Shown here: in pieces, positions 10,923 to 22,820 of the stretch | How the letters are laid out: each line of letters starts with the position of its first letter | How positions within the stretch are numbered: position 1 is the first letter of the stretch | Assembly: GCA_964019155.1 (NCBI GenBank) | Contig: OZ025242.1 | Span: forward strand, 68,409,540-68,473,539 | Source of the DNA: Osedax fenrisi | Lineage: Eukaryota; Annelida; Polychaeta; Sabellida; Siboglinidae | DNA: 64,000 nt | Direction: 5' to 3' | The notes under the pieces: generated by a model | Databases searched by the model: none | The model's input: the letters and a program-made list of their open reading frames with translations, nothing else | What the model was told of the DNA's origin: nothing | Program-made: the position numbers and the translations under genes

Positions 10923-12059
10923 ATGAATGTTGTGTATTTAACAACACTAGTTTCTTGTTTGATATTAATACCTTGTACCATTAATTGTTCGCAATGTTCA
11001 GCTGATGGTATTAGGGGATAATGACGTAGAATGTCGTGATGGTTATATCGGAAAAGATATTCCTAGTTTCAGGGGTAATAATAAAGTACATGTTTGGGTT
11101 AGTTACATATAATAATATTTATATAGTGATATATATTATTTAATATAAATCTTTATGATTGGATCCGATATTTTTATAGTATTCAATATATATGTATATG
11201 TATGTGTGATTTCCATAAATAGATATTATAATATATTATCATATTAATATTTAATAATAATTTATTTAATTAATTAATTTATTACAAATATATGTTTACA
11301 CACACTTATACCCAATAATTTAATAATATTAATCACAACTGTGTATCTATACCTAAATATCAAACACAAATATATAATTATACAACTTTACAGGTTACTA
11401 TGTGGCACACTAAGATTAATAGAGTTCACGCATACAATCTGTTGAATATTAAAACTATATATATGGATTTAAGTTATAATAAAATAGTAACAATACATCC
11501 TAAAGCTTTTTGGAAAAGTAAATCAAATAATAAAACAACACACACTGAACTTAAATATTTATTTTTAAATAGAAATAACATTAAATACATTACTAGTGGA
11601 ACATTTGATCCATTGATAAATTTAGAACGTCTTTATTTGAATAATAATGAGATAAATAATATAGATAATGAATTAATTGTAAATATTAATAAAATCAAAG
11701 TATTCAGTATTTCACATAATAAATTAACACAATTACCAATTAAATGGTTACCTAATAGTTTACGACAATTAGATATTAGGAGAAATAAAATAACCAATGT
11801 AACCGATGATACATTTGTTGGGGCATACAATTTAAGAAAGATAAAGTTATCGCTAAATAATATACATATAGAATATAATACCTTTAGAGATCTTACTAAA
11901 CTAACAACTATTGAAGTATATCCACTTAAATTAGAATGTACGTGTAAATATATATGGTATCTAAATACTAAAATCAACAGTAGAGTATGTGACAATAGTA
12001 ATAATAAGTATGCAACTATTCGAGAATATCTTAAAGAAGAATGTAAACTACCAGGTTAA
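10923..12059 (+). pseudogene. LRR protein gene, copy A (exon 1 damaged, exon 2 open)
   Basis: Exon 1 (10923-11097) starts MNVVYLTTLVSCLILIPCTI, a signal peptide, then CSADGIRG and a TAA: a deletion has removed the CxC part of the LRRNT cap and shifted the frame; the downstream part (ECRDGYIGKDIPSF) is still readable. Donor GTTAGT at 11098, acceptor TTTACAG ending at 11393. Exon 2 (11394-12059, 666 nt, same length as copy B) is fully open: about six LRRs (for example LERLYLNNNEINNI), then a cysteine-capped LRRCT with ECTCKYIW and EECKLPG. The predicted product is extracellular and binding. The final GGTTAA could be a stop or a splice donor (CCAG|GTTAAT). Either a pseudogene or an exon-2 donor for conversion with copy B. 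Confidence 0.85.
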
Positions 12060-12164
12060 TACATATTTTATATTATATAATGTTATATATTAATAAACTA
12101 AACTGTAATATATAAAAATAATCATAAATGCTCTTTGTGATAATTTACTATGTTTATTATTTGG

Positions 12165-12197
<33 letters not shown>

Positions 12198-12434
12198 TTT
12201 ATTAGAAGAAAGTTGTATATATATATATATATATATCATGTGAATTATTAAATTCATTATATTATTGTTTCCTCTAAAAGGCTTCAGATGAAGATAATTA
12301 TCTTTTCTATGCTGTCGCCTGCATCACCATCACCGGAACGTTTTTTTTTGTTGAATTACTTTACTTTTTTTTCATTTCGTTTTCTTCTTATGTTTTATAA
12401 GATATTTTATTATCATTTAAAAACATAAACATCA

Positions 12435-12586
<152 letters not shown>

Positions 12587-12618
12587 TTTTTATATAATTT
12601 ATTTTTTTTAATTTTTTT

Positions 12619-15561
12619 TTAATTTTTAATTTTTTTTTGTATCTCAATGAGTTGATTTTTTATTTTTTTTTTATATGAATTTTTGTTTTTTATAATTTGG
12701 ATATCTCCATTTAGATTATTCCATAACTTAGGTCCCATGGTTAGGATACTATTTATTAGTTGACTTTTTTTTGTATAAGGTATTTTGTAGATAGGTGATT
12801 TCCTTAATTTATTTTTATTTTTATTTTCGTGTTTTTTATGTATGTTATAAATATTTTGTGGTAGATTATTATTGTGATGGTCATGCATGTATATTAGCGT
12901 GTTATATTTTATTAAACTATTGAGTTTTAATATATTATTCCTTTCAAATAGCAAATTTGTATGTTCTCTGAAATATTTGGTTTTGTTTATTATTCTTATG
13001 ATTTTTTTTTGTGTGAGAATTAAATTTGTAAGATTACTTTTATAAATATTACCCCATATTATATTTCCATACATTATGTGTGGCAGGAATAGGCTGTTAT
13101 ATATGATAATCATTGGTTTTGTCTTAATGTATTTTGATAATCTGCTTATTGAGTAAAGTATTTTCCATAATTTATTATTAAGATTAAATATATGATTTTT
13201 AAAGTTTATATCTTTGTCAATTATTATTCCTAGATATTTATATTCTATTTCATTTTGTATTGATATGTTATTTATTTTTAGATGTATGTTACTGTATTTT
13301 CTCGAGTTAAAATTGACTATTTTAGTTTTATTGATATTTATTTTAAGTTTATTAAATGTATACCATTTTTCTATTTTTGTAATCATATTATCTATGGTAT
13401 ATTTTAATTTTTCATTGTTTTCACTTGTAAATGTTATTGCTGTATCATCAGCATATACTATAAGTTTTACTTGTTGGTTATTATTGAATAGTAATGATAG
13501 GTCATTTGTGTATATTATAAATAGGAGAGGACCAAGTATTGATCCTTGTGGTACCCCAATATTATTACATAATATTTGTGATTTTTTATCATTTATCAAA
13601 ACAACTTGTTTTCGATTACTTAGGTAGCTTTTGATAAGTTGTAGCGAATTGCTTCTTATTCCATATTTATATAATTTATCTATTAATATGTTGTGATCTA
13701 GCGTGTCAAATGCTTTGCTTAGATCAAGGAATAGAGTATTTATTGATTTATTTTGTTCTTTGTTTATTAATATATGGTTATATAAATCTAAAATAGCATG
13801 TGTTGTGTTATGCTTTTTAGTATATCCGTATTGTGTATTAGATATAATTAGGTTTGTTTGAAAAAATGAAGTAAATCTCTGATGTATTATTTTTTCAAAT
13901 ATTTTTGAAATTTGACATAGTATTGATATGGGCCTGTAGTTGCATGGTTCGTATTGGTTTTTATTTTTATATATGGGTTTTATTATGGAATTTTTCATTT
14001 TTTGTGGAAATATACCTTCACTAATACATAAATTAAAAATATGTGTTAGTGGTGATGAAATATAATCTATTGATATTTTTACAATTTTCATGTTAATTAG
14101 GTTTATATCTAATGAGGTTTTTAATTTACTATTTTTTATTTTTGAAGTTATTTCTTGTTTATTGGTTGGTTCTATGAATATAGAATTATTTATATTTGGT
14201 ATTTCTACAGGATTTATTATATTTTGATTTTTAAATTGATCATTTATAATTTGTGCATTATTAATAAATTGTTCATTAAATATATTTGCTATTTTACTTG
14301 AGTCAAATGTGTTTTTATTATTTTTATCTTTAATGTATGTAATATTGTGTTTATTTACATTTGTATTAATGATATTATTTACTGTTTTCCAATGTTCTTT
14401 CGATGTTATGTTATCGTTTATTTGTTTGTTAATGTATTTTTGTTTTGCTTGTTTTATTGTGTTTTGTAAATTATTTCTATAAGATTTATAAACGTATAAA
14501 TCTAATTCTGATTTACTTTGTAGATATGAGTTAAATAGTTTTTGTTTTTTATTTATTTTTCTTTTTATGTTATTTGTTATCCAGTTTTTAGAGAATATTT
14601 GTGATGATACTTTTGAAGTGATTATGGGAAAGTGTTTGTTTATTATATTTATATATTGAGTGTAGAAAATATTATAGGCATCTTCTGCATTATTGTTATT
14701 ATATACAGTGTCCCATTTTATTTGTAATAGATTTTTAATAAATGTTACAATATTATTGTTTTTAATTTTTCTTGTTGTTATTAATGTTTTATTTTTCAGT
14801 AATCTGTTATTTAAATTAAAGTTTGCATATATTGGAAGATGGTCTGTTATTTGTTCTTGTATTATACCACTTTTTCCTATGAAATTTCTATCTATATTAG
14901 TGTAGATTTGGTCAATTATTAAGTTTGTATTTGTATTGTATATTGGTCTTGTATTAGAATGTATAAGTGGTGTTAGTCCTAATTGGTGCATTAGTTGGTT
15001 TATTTTTGAATTTATATTATTCGTCGTGTCTATATTGAAGTCCCCCATTATTATAAGTTTTTTGTTGATGAATTTATGAAATTTATCATAAAATATTGTA
15101 TTAAACTCTTCTATTTTGTTAAATGGACTATTATAGATACATGATACTGTTATATTTTTATTATCACTTTCTTGTATTATTTCTATTGTTACTATTTCTA
15201 GATAATCTATTATATTAAATGTTAGTTCATTTACTATGTTATATGTTAGGTTGTTAGTTACGTATATGCATACTCCCCCTCCTCGTCTCTTATCTTGACA
15301 ATGTCTATTATTTATTACCTGTTTATAATTAGGTATATTTAAGTTATTATTATTTATGTTATTTAGCCAGGTTTCTGAAAGGCAAATTATTTCTGGTTTT
15401 TTTGTTAATAAATTTAAAAAATCTGTCAAGTATTCAAAGTTGTGATTAAGACTTCGTATATTTAGATGTATAAATGTTAGATTATGTTCGTCTATTTTTT
15501 TGTTTATTTTATTAAAATTGTTTGTTGTTATATATTCATTTTTTTCTTTTGAGTTATTCAT
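12619..15561 (-). CDS. LINE ORF2: endonuclease-reverse transcriptase, 980 aa
   Basis: An intact polyprotein. Residues about 29-250 form an APE-type endonuclease: HLNIRSL (32-38), SETW with the catalytic Glu (62-65), GGGVCIYV (94-101), MGDFNID (172-178), TDHLPI (239-244). The RT follows with NYRPIS (541-546), LDLSKAFDTLDH (612-623), GVPQGSILGPLLF (669-681) and the YADD active site (703-706), then a C-terminal region with LPHIMYGNIIWGN. All catalytic boxes are present and no stop interrupts the frame. Its ATG overlaps the end of ORF1, suggesting termination-reinitiation. Families with this plan are CR1/L2/jockey-like. It would nick target DNA and prime cDNA synthesis in the nucleus. C-terminal length is uncertain where the frame meets poly-T. 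Confidence 0.93.
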   Translation of the reverse strand: MNNSKEKNEYITTNNFNKINKKIDEHNLTFIHLNIRSLNHNFEYLTDFLNLLTKKPEIICLSETWLNNINNNNLNIPNYKQVINNRHCQDKRRGGGVCIYVTNNLTYNIVNELTFNIIDYLEIVTIEIIQESDNKNITVSCIYNSPFNKIEEFNTIFYDKFHKFINKKLIIMGDFNIDTTNNINSKINQLMHQLGLTPLIHSNTRPIYNTNTNLIIDQIYTNIDRNFIGKSGIIQEQITDHLPIYANFNLNNRLLKNKTLITTRKIKNNNIVTFIKNLLQIKWDTVYNNNNAEDAYNIFYTQYINIINKHFPIITSKVSSQIFSKNWITNNIKRKINKKQKLFNSYLQSKSELDLYVYKSYRNNLQNTIKQAKQKYINKQINDNITSKEHWKTVNNIINTNVNKHNITYIKDKNNKNTFDSSKIANIFNEQFINNAQIINDQFKNQNIINPVEIPNINNSIFIEPTNKQEITSKIKNSKLKTSLDINLINMKIVKISIDYISSPLTHIFNLCISEGIFPQKMKNSIIKPIYKNKNQYEPCNYRPISILCQISKIFEKIIHQRFTSFFQTNLIISNTQYGYTKKHNTTHAILDLYNHILINKEQNKSINTLFLDLSKAFDTLDHNILIDKLYKYGIRSNSLQLIKSYLSNRKQVVLINDKKSQILCNNIGVPQGSILGPLLFIIYTNDLSLLFNNNQQVKLIVYADDTAITFTSENNEKLKYTIDNMITKIEKWYTFNKLKININKTKIVNFNSRKYSNIHLKINNISIQNEIEYKYLGIIIDKDINFKNHIFNLNNKLWKILYSISRLSKYIKTKPMIIIYNSLFLPHIMYGNIIWGNIYKSNLTNLILTQKKIIRIINKTKYFREHTNLLFERNNILKLNSLIKYNTLIYMHDHHNNNLPQNIYNIHKKHENKNKNKLRKSPIYKIPYTKKSQLINSILTMGPKLWNNLNGDIQIIKNKNSYKKKIKNQLIEIQKKIKN

Positions 15562-16339
15562 TTTTATTTTGTAATTCTATTATTTTGAATGTATTATTTA
15601 TTGAACATCTTACCACAAATTTGTGTCCATTGATTGTTTTACCTTTAGCTTCTATGGAGAGCTTTTGTATTTCTATTAATTGTTCTTTTGTATATTCTTG
15701 TGATATACTAATCTTACTATACTGCGTATTATTTAATTTATGTGCTGAATTTATAATGTCTTGTTTTTCGTTTTCTGTATTAAATGTTATTTTTATTGGT
15801 CTTATTTTATTAGCTTTATCATCATATTTTCCTATTCTATGGTATTTAGTTATTTTATAATCACATTCAGTATTTTTCAGTATATCATGTATTTTATTTA
15901 ATTCATTACTTGTTCTTGTTTCGAAATTGTCATCATTTTCCATTTTAACATTATACAGTATTATGGATTTATTTTTTTCAACGTTAACATTATTTTCATT
16001 TATTGTCTTTCTTATAGTATTGGTCATATTAGTTTGGATTGCTGAGTTTATATTTAGTTTTGTAATTTCTGCGAAAGATTGTAAATCTGACTTATGTGTT
16101 GTATTTGTTAATTTGTTAATTATTGTGTTTTGATTTTCAATTATTATTGCTTGATTATCTATTATTATTTTTTGATTAGATAACATTTCTTTTAAATCAT
16201 TTAAATTTAAGTAATTGTCATCATTTTTTTTTTCAATTATTATTGCTTGATTGTCAATTATAATTTTTTGATTAGATAATATTTCATTAAAATCCTTTAA
16301 ATTTAAGTTAATGTTGTCATTTTTTTTTTTATTTGCCAT
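15554..16339 (-). CDS. LINE ORF1: RNA-binding coiled-coil protein, 261 aa
   Basis: Starts MANKKKNDNI. Residues about 10-85 hold a duplicated unit (LSNQKIIIDNQAIIIE occurs twice, about 35 residues apart), giving an N-terminal coiled coil for multimerisation. The C-terminal half has YHRIGKYDDKANKIRPIKIT and ISISQEYTKEQLIEIQ, the pattern of the RRM-like domain in ORF1 proteins of animal non-LTR retrotransposons, which binds element RNA. It is intact and directly upstream of ORF2. The related LINE at 46050-50800 has a different 225-aa coiled-coil ORF1. Confidence 0.85.
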   Translation of the reverse strand: MANKKKNDNINLNLKDFNEILSNQKIIIDNQAIIIEKKNDDNYLNLNDLKEMLSNQKIIIDNQAIIIENQNTIINKLTNTTHKSDLQSFAEITKLNINSAIQTNMTNTIRKTINENNVNVEKNKSIILYNVKMENDDNFETRTSNELNKIHDILKNTECDYKITKYHRIGKYDDKANKIRPIKITFNTENEKQDIINSAHKLNNTQYSKISISQEYTKEQLIEIQKLSIEAKGKTINGHKFVVRCSINNTFKIIELQNKNE

Positions 16340-16454
16340 TTTTTATAAGTAATATATTTTCGAAATATTTAAAATATTTGTATATGTTATATGCTATATG
16401 CTATTATATATAATGTATCTTATTTATTATACATAGAATAATAAAAGGATAAAA

Positions 16455-16455
<1 letters not shown>

Positions 16456-16506
<51 letters not shown>

Positions 16507-16545
16507 ATATACACAAATAAATATATTAAAAATATTAAAAAAGTA

Positions 16546-16577
<32 letters not shown>

Positions 16578-16590
16578 CTTTATTGTTTAT
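16456..16590. repeat. (AT)n microsatellite pair
   Basis: Two TA tracts separated by ACACAAATAAATATATTAAA-type sequence, abutting the LINE 5' end. The Tyr/Ile frame across it is an artefact. Confidence 0.95.
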
Positions 16591-16738
16591 TTATATTGGA
16601 TATAAGCACAAATATACATGGCAATGCATAAATATATAATGTATATAGTTTAATGTAATAATTAATTATTATAATTAAATCTAATTAATTATGCAATTAT
16701 AGATATAATGAAATGTATATAAACTAATACAAAATAAA

Positions 16739-16858
16739 ATGTATATGGTGTATATGAATGTATATAATGTATATGAATGTATATAATGTATATGAATGTT
16801 TATAATGTATATGAATGTATATAATGTATATGTATGTATATGAATGTATATGAATAGT
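16739..16858. repeat. Tandem repeat of GTATATGAATGTATATAAT
   Basis: About five to six degenerate units of 19-20 bp. No coding potential. Confidence 0.85.
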
Positions 16859-17339
16859 GTAAGACGTGTAATAATAGTGAAATTATAATATGAATATAGA
16901 GATTATAATATGAATATAGAGATTATAAATAAAAATAATAGAATAGAGAAAAATGTAAACAACAATATAATAGAAATGATATGCTCCAATGATTTTAATA
17001 ATATTTTAAATATGAATGATATAAAGTTGAATAAATGACAAAGTAGTGCGTGACAAAAATAATTAATAAGTAAACAATGTGTGTTATATGTTTTTAAATG
17101 TGATGATTATAAAATATTCATGGAAAACTTATCTGGATATCGGATTAAGCAGGCTAAATTAATTTGGAATTAAATTGATGTTTGACAGAATAATAGTAAA
17201 CAGGAAGTGTATTAGAACAAAATACTAGAGTTAAACTTTAACCTCTAATTATTAGAGTTAATAATTGCGTTCGAGTTGGTATGAAACCTCTTTTAGAAAT
17301 TATTATATTTAAATAATATTATATATATATATATATATA

Positions 17340-19100
17340 TATAATAGAATAGACTATAGTCAATTATTGGGTGAAGTAAATTAATTTTTGTTTCTTTATT
17401 TTCTCTTTCATTCTTTCTTTTTTCCACTATAGGCTACCATCAAGTTTCTCAATATAACTTTTTATATAACAAAATGGATGTCGTTAAAAATAAATAAAAA
17501 ATAATATAAAAATATACATAACAAATAAAATACATTGTGTATTAAATGCATACTTATTTTTTATATATTTCATAATGGTTTAATATTATTTGTTTAATTA
17601 CTACCCCATATTTCATCACCCTAATATAAATTGTAAATAAATAAAGAGTTATACAGTAAATATAGTGTTTCGGATGTAATACGAGAGGATGTTTTCTTTA
17701 GTGGATATAATATTGATGATGAATTTTTTTTAAATTTGTTTATATGATTTTAAAATTTAATTTATAATCTAAATAAACTCCTAAAAATGTGAATGTATTT
17801 ACTATATTAATATTTTATTATTATTAATACAATAATTAATATATTTATCTATTGGGGATTTAAAATATAAAATGGTGTTTTGGTTTTACTTAAGTTTACT
17901 GTTAATTTAATAATTTAAAACCAATAAATTATTTAAAAAAATATAAATGACGTATCTAATTTAATGGTATCGATATTGTCTGAAGAAACTGTTAATGAAG
18001 TATCATAAGCAAATCATATATGCTACTTTTATTTAAATAATTGTTTACTATTTTAGGTGACTTACTATAACTTCATGAGGTACCCCAATATTATTATATT
18101 TTATATTAGAATGTATATTATAAATATATGAAATTTGTTTTCTTTAATCTATATTTTAATAATTTAAAAAGTTACCTCCTATCATATTTTTCTAATTTTG
18201 TAAACAATATTTCTTAGTTTATTTGATCGAATGCAGTTGAAAGATATAAGAATATTGTATTTGTTTTCATTTTTTTCTCTTTTTTTAGATCTATATATTA
18301 TGTCATAGAAGCATCAGCAGTTGATATATTATTTTGATAACCAAATTGCGATGGTGATATGATATTGTATTTAATGAAGAATTCATTCTATTTCCTATTA
18401 GTTTTTCTAGACTTTAAACAATTTGAGGAATAATGGAAATCAGTCTATTATTTATAAATAACGATATGTCCTCTTTTTTTTAATAAATAGGCTTACAATT
18501 AGTGCAATTTTCATTAACTGGGGAAACACTGCTTGATCAAAGCACTATTTAAATATATATTTAAGAGGTCAACGATATATGTAATAGTTATTTTAATAAT
18601 TTGCATTATTAGATAATATCTAAAGAATTGGTAGGTTCTTTATTATTTACTATTTTTATCATTTCAATATTTCTATGGTGCTATTATTACTATCTATTAA
18701 ATCTAAGATATTCATTTTTAGATTAGAAGAATAGTTTGTATTCACATGTTTAATAGTTTCAATAAAACTATAATTAAAACCATTGACTATTTTATTTGGT
18801 GTGTTATACGTATCACCTTCAGCATCATTACATGTGTTAGGTAATCATTGATAAGTTCTTTTGTTTGCTAATTATTAATTAATAACCATTTGTCATTATT
18901 AACCATTATTTATTCTTGTAGGGCATTTAATAATACATCTAAACCTAGTACATAGAGATAATTTTTAAAGTTATTTATAATTATTTTATCAGATAGCATG
19001 TTTAAGTTAAAATCACTACCACCTATATATATTATATATTTATGGTTAGCGAATATACATAGATATTAACTAATCATCTATTATTACAATTTAAAAAATT
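17340..19100 (-). pseudogene. Decayed LINE (endonuclease-RT remnants)
   Basis: No long frame remains, but LINE landmarks appear in order on the minus strand: near 19025-18990 a trace of IIYIGGSDFNLNML (endonuclease GDFN box), near 18370-18330 SQFGYQN-like sequence, near 18255-18210 FDQIN-like sequence, and near 18110-18070 a GVPHEVI trace of GVPQGS. Frameshifts and stops are frequent, so this is an old copy. It sits just upstream of the coil/collagen promoter in cassette A. Confidence 0.65.
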
Positions 19101-19239
19101 ACGAAATTTAGATAACAATAATAATCATCGACATTATAAATAATCACCACCCATCATAAATAAGATTTGATGTCAGTATTATATAACAATAAATCATATT
19201 ACAAATGTAAATGTTACTTTAGTGTGCGTGTATTAAATA

Positions 19240-19266
19240 TGACGTCATAAAGTAATAGTATAAAAG
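19240..19266 (+). promoter_or_regulatory. CRE (TGACGTCA) plus TATA box upstream of coil/collagen gene, copy A
   Basis: A perfect palindromic TGACGTCA (19240-19247) is followed 12 bp later by TATAAAAG (19259-19266), about 120 bp before the candidate ATG at 19387. The surrounding 19160-19330 sequence matches, inverted, 36600-36740 of copy B, where the CRE is degraded to TATGTCATA. This argues that the coil/collagen gene has its own promoter separate from the LRR gene. Confidence 0.55.
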
Positions 19267-19386
19267 TGAATCACTTCGTAACATTATCATTATTTGTTTA
19301 TTGTCTATAAACATAGGTATATCATCACGAATACCACATATTATATACTACATTACCAAGAGCAGGTTGGTATCTCGATAAGTTCA

Positions 19387-19583
19387 ATGGAACTTCTATA
19401 CCATACCTGGGTTTTTGATCTCGGTCATCAACTGAATCTGATATTATTATTATTATTAGTATTATATTAGTACCGCACCGCAAACTATACTTAAAGGTTG
19501 TGATGGAAATAATAAAAAAATGAAAACACTAGAAGAAAGATTAAATAAGATTGAAAATGAACTAAAGAACATTCATTTCGAAG
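19387..19583 (+). CDS. Membrane-anchor plus coiled-coil exon of collagen-like gene, copy A (one frame break)
   Basis: From ATG 19387 the frame reads MELLYHTWVFDLGHQLNLIL, then LLLLVLY and a stop: a hydrophilic start and a hydrophobic Leu-rich run encoded by a TTA microsatellite, like a signal anchor. One base out of frame it continues STAPQTILKGCDGNN and MKTLEERLNKIENELKNIHF, a heptad-rich coiled coil, ending GAAG before donor GTTAATA at 19584. The coiled-coil part is matched in copy B (36439-36570). Coiled coil before Gly-X-Y repeats is the plan of trimeric collagen-like receptors (SR-A/MARCO type) and collectins. The frame break may be a real mutation, or the true start may lie in an unseen exon. 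Confidence 0.6.
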
Positions 19584-19669
19584 GTTAATATATTAGTCGT
19601 CATATATCAATTATTATATATTTATATGAATATATATTTTAAAATTTAAAGATTATATAACCATATATT

Positions 19670-19718
<49 letters not shown>

Positions 19719-19977
19719 GGATAGATATTTTAGATTCATCATATCCTGATGTGAGCCTATTGAATTACGTACTAATCCTAATATATTATTTAGTAAAGAT
19801 TTAGTGGGACAAAACCACATATATATATAATAATACAAGTTTTTAATGAAATCGACGGACACATATTAGTCTGAAAAATGTAAAGCTATCAAATTATTAA
19901 AATTTAACTAAATATTTCATATACACACACATATATATATATTATAATATAAAAAAATATTTAATACAATTAATGTA

Positions 19978-20426
19978 CAGTCCCTATAAGTCGGACTCGC
20001 AAGGGACCGGGAAAATTGTCCGACTTCGAGAGATGTCCGACTTATCCGATATTAATAATAGCATACAAATAATACATGCGACGCGCAGCGTGAGTTAAAG
20101 GGTTACCAAAATGTGGAATTATGCAAAAATCAATAACATAAAATATGGTAGTCAATAATATTACTTACTAAAATTATAATATACATTATTCAAACTAAAC
20201 ATTTCTGACATTTTATAAAAATTCCTACTTATCTAGTATAAAAATCATAAATTTAAATAATATGTGTCCGACTTATAGAAAAGTCCGACTTATCCAATCC
20301 AACTTATCCGACTTATCCGATTAATTTAACATGGATCTAGATACAAATCCAACCAAACCAACTAAATGTGTCCGCATTATCGAGAAGTATGACTTATCCG
20401 TAGTCCGACTTACCGAGTGTTGACTG
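19978..20426. mobile_element. Tigger/pogo-like MITE
   Basis: The 449-bp element starts CAGTCCCTATAAGTCGGACT and its other end reads, in reverse complement, CAGTCAACACTCGGTAAGTC. It is flanked by TA on both sides (19976-19977, 20427-20428). CAGTC...AAGTCGGAC ends with TA duplication fit pogo/Tigger members of Tc1/mariner. Inside are many TCCGACTTATC units, probably subterminal binding repeats. No transposase. It lies in intron 1 of the coil/collagen gene of copy A. A fragment of the same family is at 10137-10357. Confidence 0.85.
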
Positions 20427-20858
20427 TACAAATAAATGTATATTTCGGATCAAATCATGTTATCAGATAATGAAATAACGGTAAAACGTTCAACCGGGAA
20501 ATACCAAGAGGGTACAGCTTGTGTGTATAAAAATAAAATAAAACTAATAATTATAGTTATAATAATAGAAGAAAAATAAATAAATAAAATTCTACAGTAA
20601 TAATATATAACAATGATACAAGTTTACATAGTATTTAATAATCAATATTTTTCAGCGTGATTTTAAATATTGTATTATTAGGAATTATCTTAATATTACA
20701 AGAAAGTTTGTTCTATAATGTAGGCGAAGCTACAGATACAGCTATGGAACCTATATATATTTATTTACACGATGCATCTTAAATATGGGATTTGATAATC
20801 TCAGTTGTATAGTAGGCTTTCTACGTGTCATTAAATATTATATATATATATATAAGTA
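20427..20858. other. Intron sequence, no feature seen
   Basis: Between two MITEs inside the long intron of the coil/collagen gene; only AT-rich sequence. Confidence 0.5.
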
Positions 20859-21745
20859 GGGGAAGGTAACCTACTAAGGTCACTTTAACAATAAATGGTC
20901 TTAACATTTTATGACACATTATTTTTATTCAAAAATTACAATATATTAATATTATATGATTATAGATATTATTGTGATTTTAAAATTTTATTTAATATTT
21001 TAATTCCATAGATAACGGGGGTGTCGGTACCCATGTCCGAATACGGACACCCTGTGTTATAATACGGACAACCTATATACCACTATATAAACTATAGATT
21101 ATTAGTGAATCAATCAGAAAAATTACAATTACATTATTTATAATTAAATTTATGAATAATTTATTCTAATTTAATTAGTTTATAATTTATTTATTTTTAT
21201 TATTTTTTAATTAATAATACAATTTAAGTATCTAAATAATAAAGATTTTAGATTTAACTTTATTGATGGTATTATTATTATAACGCACGCGATTTTTATG
21301 AAAATCAGAATAGTTCATACACTGCACGCTGATTGGTTATAGGGTGTCCGTATTAAGAAACCTATAGTGTCCGTATTAGGGACTTAAATGACCTCTAGAT
21401 ATATGCTTATAACTTAAGGAATATTTGATAACAAATATAGAAATTATATATATATATATATAATGTTTAAAATACCTTAGTTATTAATAATATATTGTTA
21501 TATTTTAAAGTAATACATTTGTATATACTTGAGAAGGTTTTAAGTTGACATTTTTTTTCATAAATTTAAAAACGTAATAAAAAAATCAGTTATTGGATAT
21601 ATCACCACTATTTTGAATAATTAAAAAATAAAAATTATTTGTTATACTATTTATATAATTATGAATATTTTATTCAATAAAAATTTTTTTTGTATGATTT
21701 ATGGTTTCTGAGATATCGAGAGTGTCGGTATTCGGTTACTTTCCC
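20859..21745. mobile_element. TA-flanked MITE with GGGGAAGGTAACC ends
   Basis: The left end GGGGAAGGTAACCTAC matches the reverse-complemented right end GGGAAAGTAACCGAATACCG, with TA on both sides. Subterminal GC-rich words repeat: ATACGGACACCC, ATACGGACAACC, and GTGTCCGTATTA in reverse. Next to the right end, ACACTCTCGATATCTCAG matches the element at 53595 (CCCCTCTCGTATCTCAG). About 887 bp, non-coding. It lies in the intron of cassette A and has no counterpart in copy B. Confidence 0.75.
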
Positions 21746-22113
21746 TAATGAAGGTGTTTTTTATAGACAACTTTCTATACTATATATAATAGTGTACATT
21801 TACAGAATTTATAGAAATCTATCACCTTAATTTAATTAAAAATATGAAAAATGATTGCGCAGAGGAATTTGCATTCTGTACGCATTTCTGATGATTATAT
21901 TTAATTAATCTGTTCATTAGTATCTTCGTAGCGTTATGATGGATACATCCATATTACAGTCCGGAGATTACCAGTGTCTGAACCAGCTGGGATTTAGCTG
22001 AAGGTATAACTCGATATATTTGTCTTATTGCTATCGTTGCCTGTTTTTATGTGGATAAGTTTTCATATATAGAAAAAACGAGATTATAAATATAATATTT
22101 ATATTAAGGGTTT

Positions 22114-22152
<39 letters not shown>

Positions 22153-22433
22153 TATATATAACTCAATAGTGTGTAGGATATAAGGGTGTATACGTATTAG
22201 ATCAGTTTTTGTCAACAAGTATTTTTGTAGTTCATTTAACAGTAAGTTTATCTATTTGAATTTATTATTTTCACCATGTTTTTCAAAATGTATGTATAAT
22301 TATCAGCATATATACTATAGTATTTACTAGTATATAGTATAATTAAATTAATTATATTAATATAAAATTCACAAGTGATAACATATTAATTATATCATAT
22401 CGCACATGTACAATATAAATTATAGAAAGTGTA

Positions 22434-22478
<45 letters not shown>

Positions 22479-22820
22479 AATTAAATGAATGAATGCATAA
22501 TATTTATTTTACTTATATAATATAAATAAATAATTAATACACATGGCGTATGTATACAGAACAACATAGTTATATAGTGAGTAAAAAAGTAACCCTGTAA
22601 TAGCAATATGCTTTCGAGAAAGGATTCCACAAGCAAATATATAAGAATTAAAGAACAAACACAAAAGAAATATGATAATAATATACCTAGACTTTTTTTT
22701 ATATAGAGTATTTTTATATGACTAGGTATCTTATAGAGGGGTTTTACTTTATATATATATATATATATATTTATATATTGGAAATGTTAATAATTATATA
22801 GAATAATATACTATATATAG

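Noticed and set aside
10684..10947. Minus-strand 87-codon frame upstream of LRR copy A
   Set aside because: It overlaps the LRR promoter and signal-peptide exon, whose conservation in three copies is the better explanation.
11633..11995. Minus-strand 120-codon frame
   Set aside because: Antisense shadow of the LRR exon.
13214..13627. Open frames antisense to the LINE ORFs (also 14693, 15522, 15927, 48195, 49449)
   Set aside because: Shadows of the real LINE reading frames on the other strand.
16454..16639. Ile/Tyr repeat proteins here and at 19653, 28740, 34765, 62215
   Set aside because: Translations of (AT)n microsatellites with no other coding signal.
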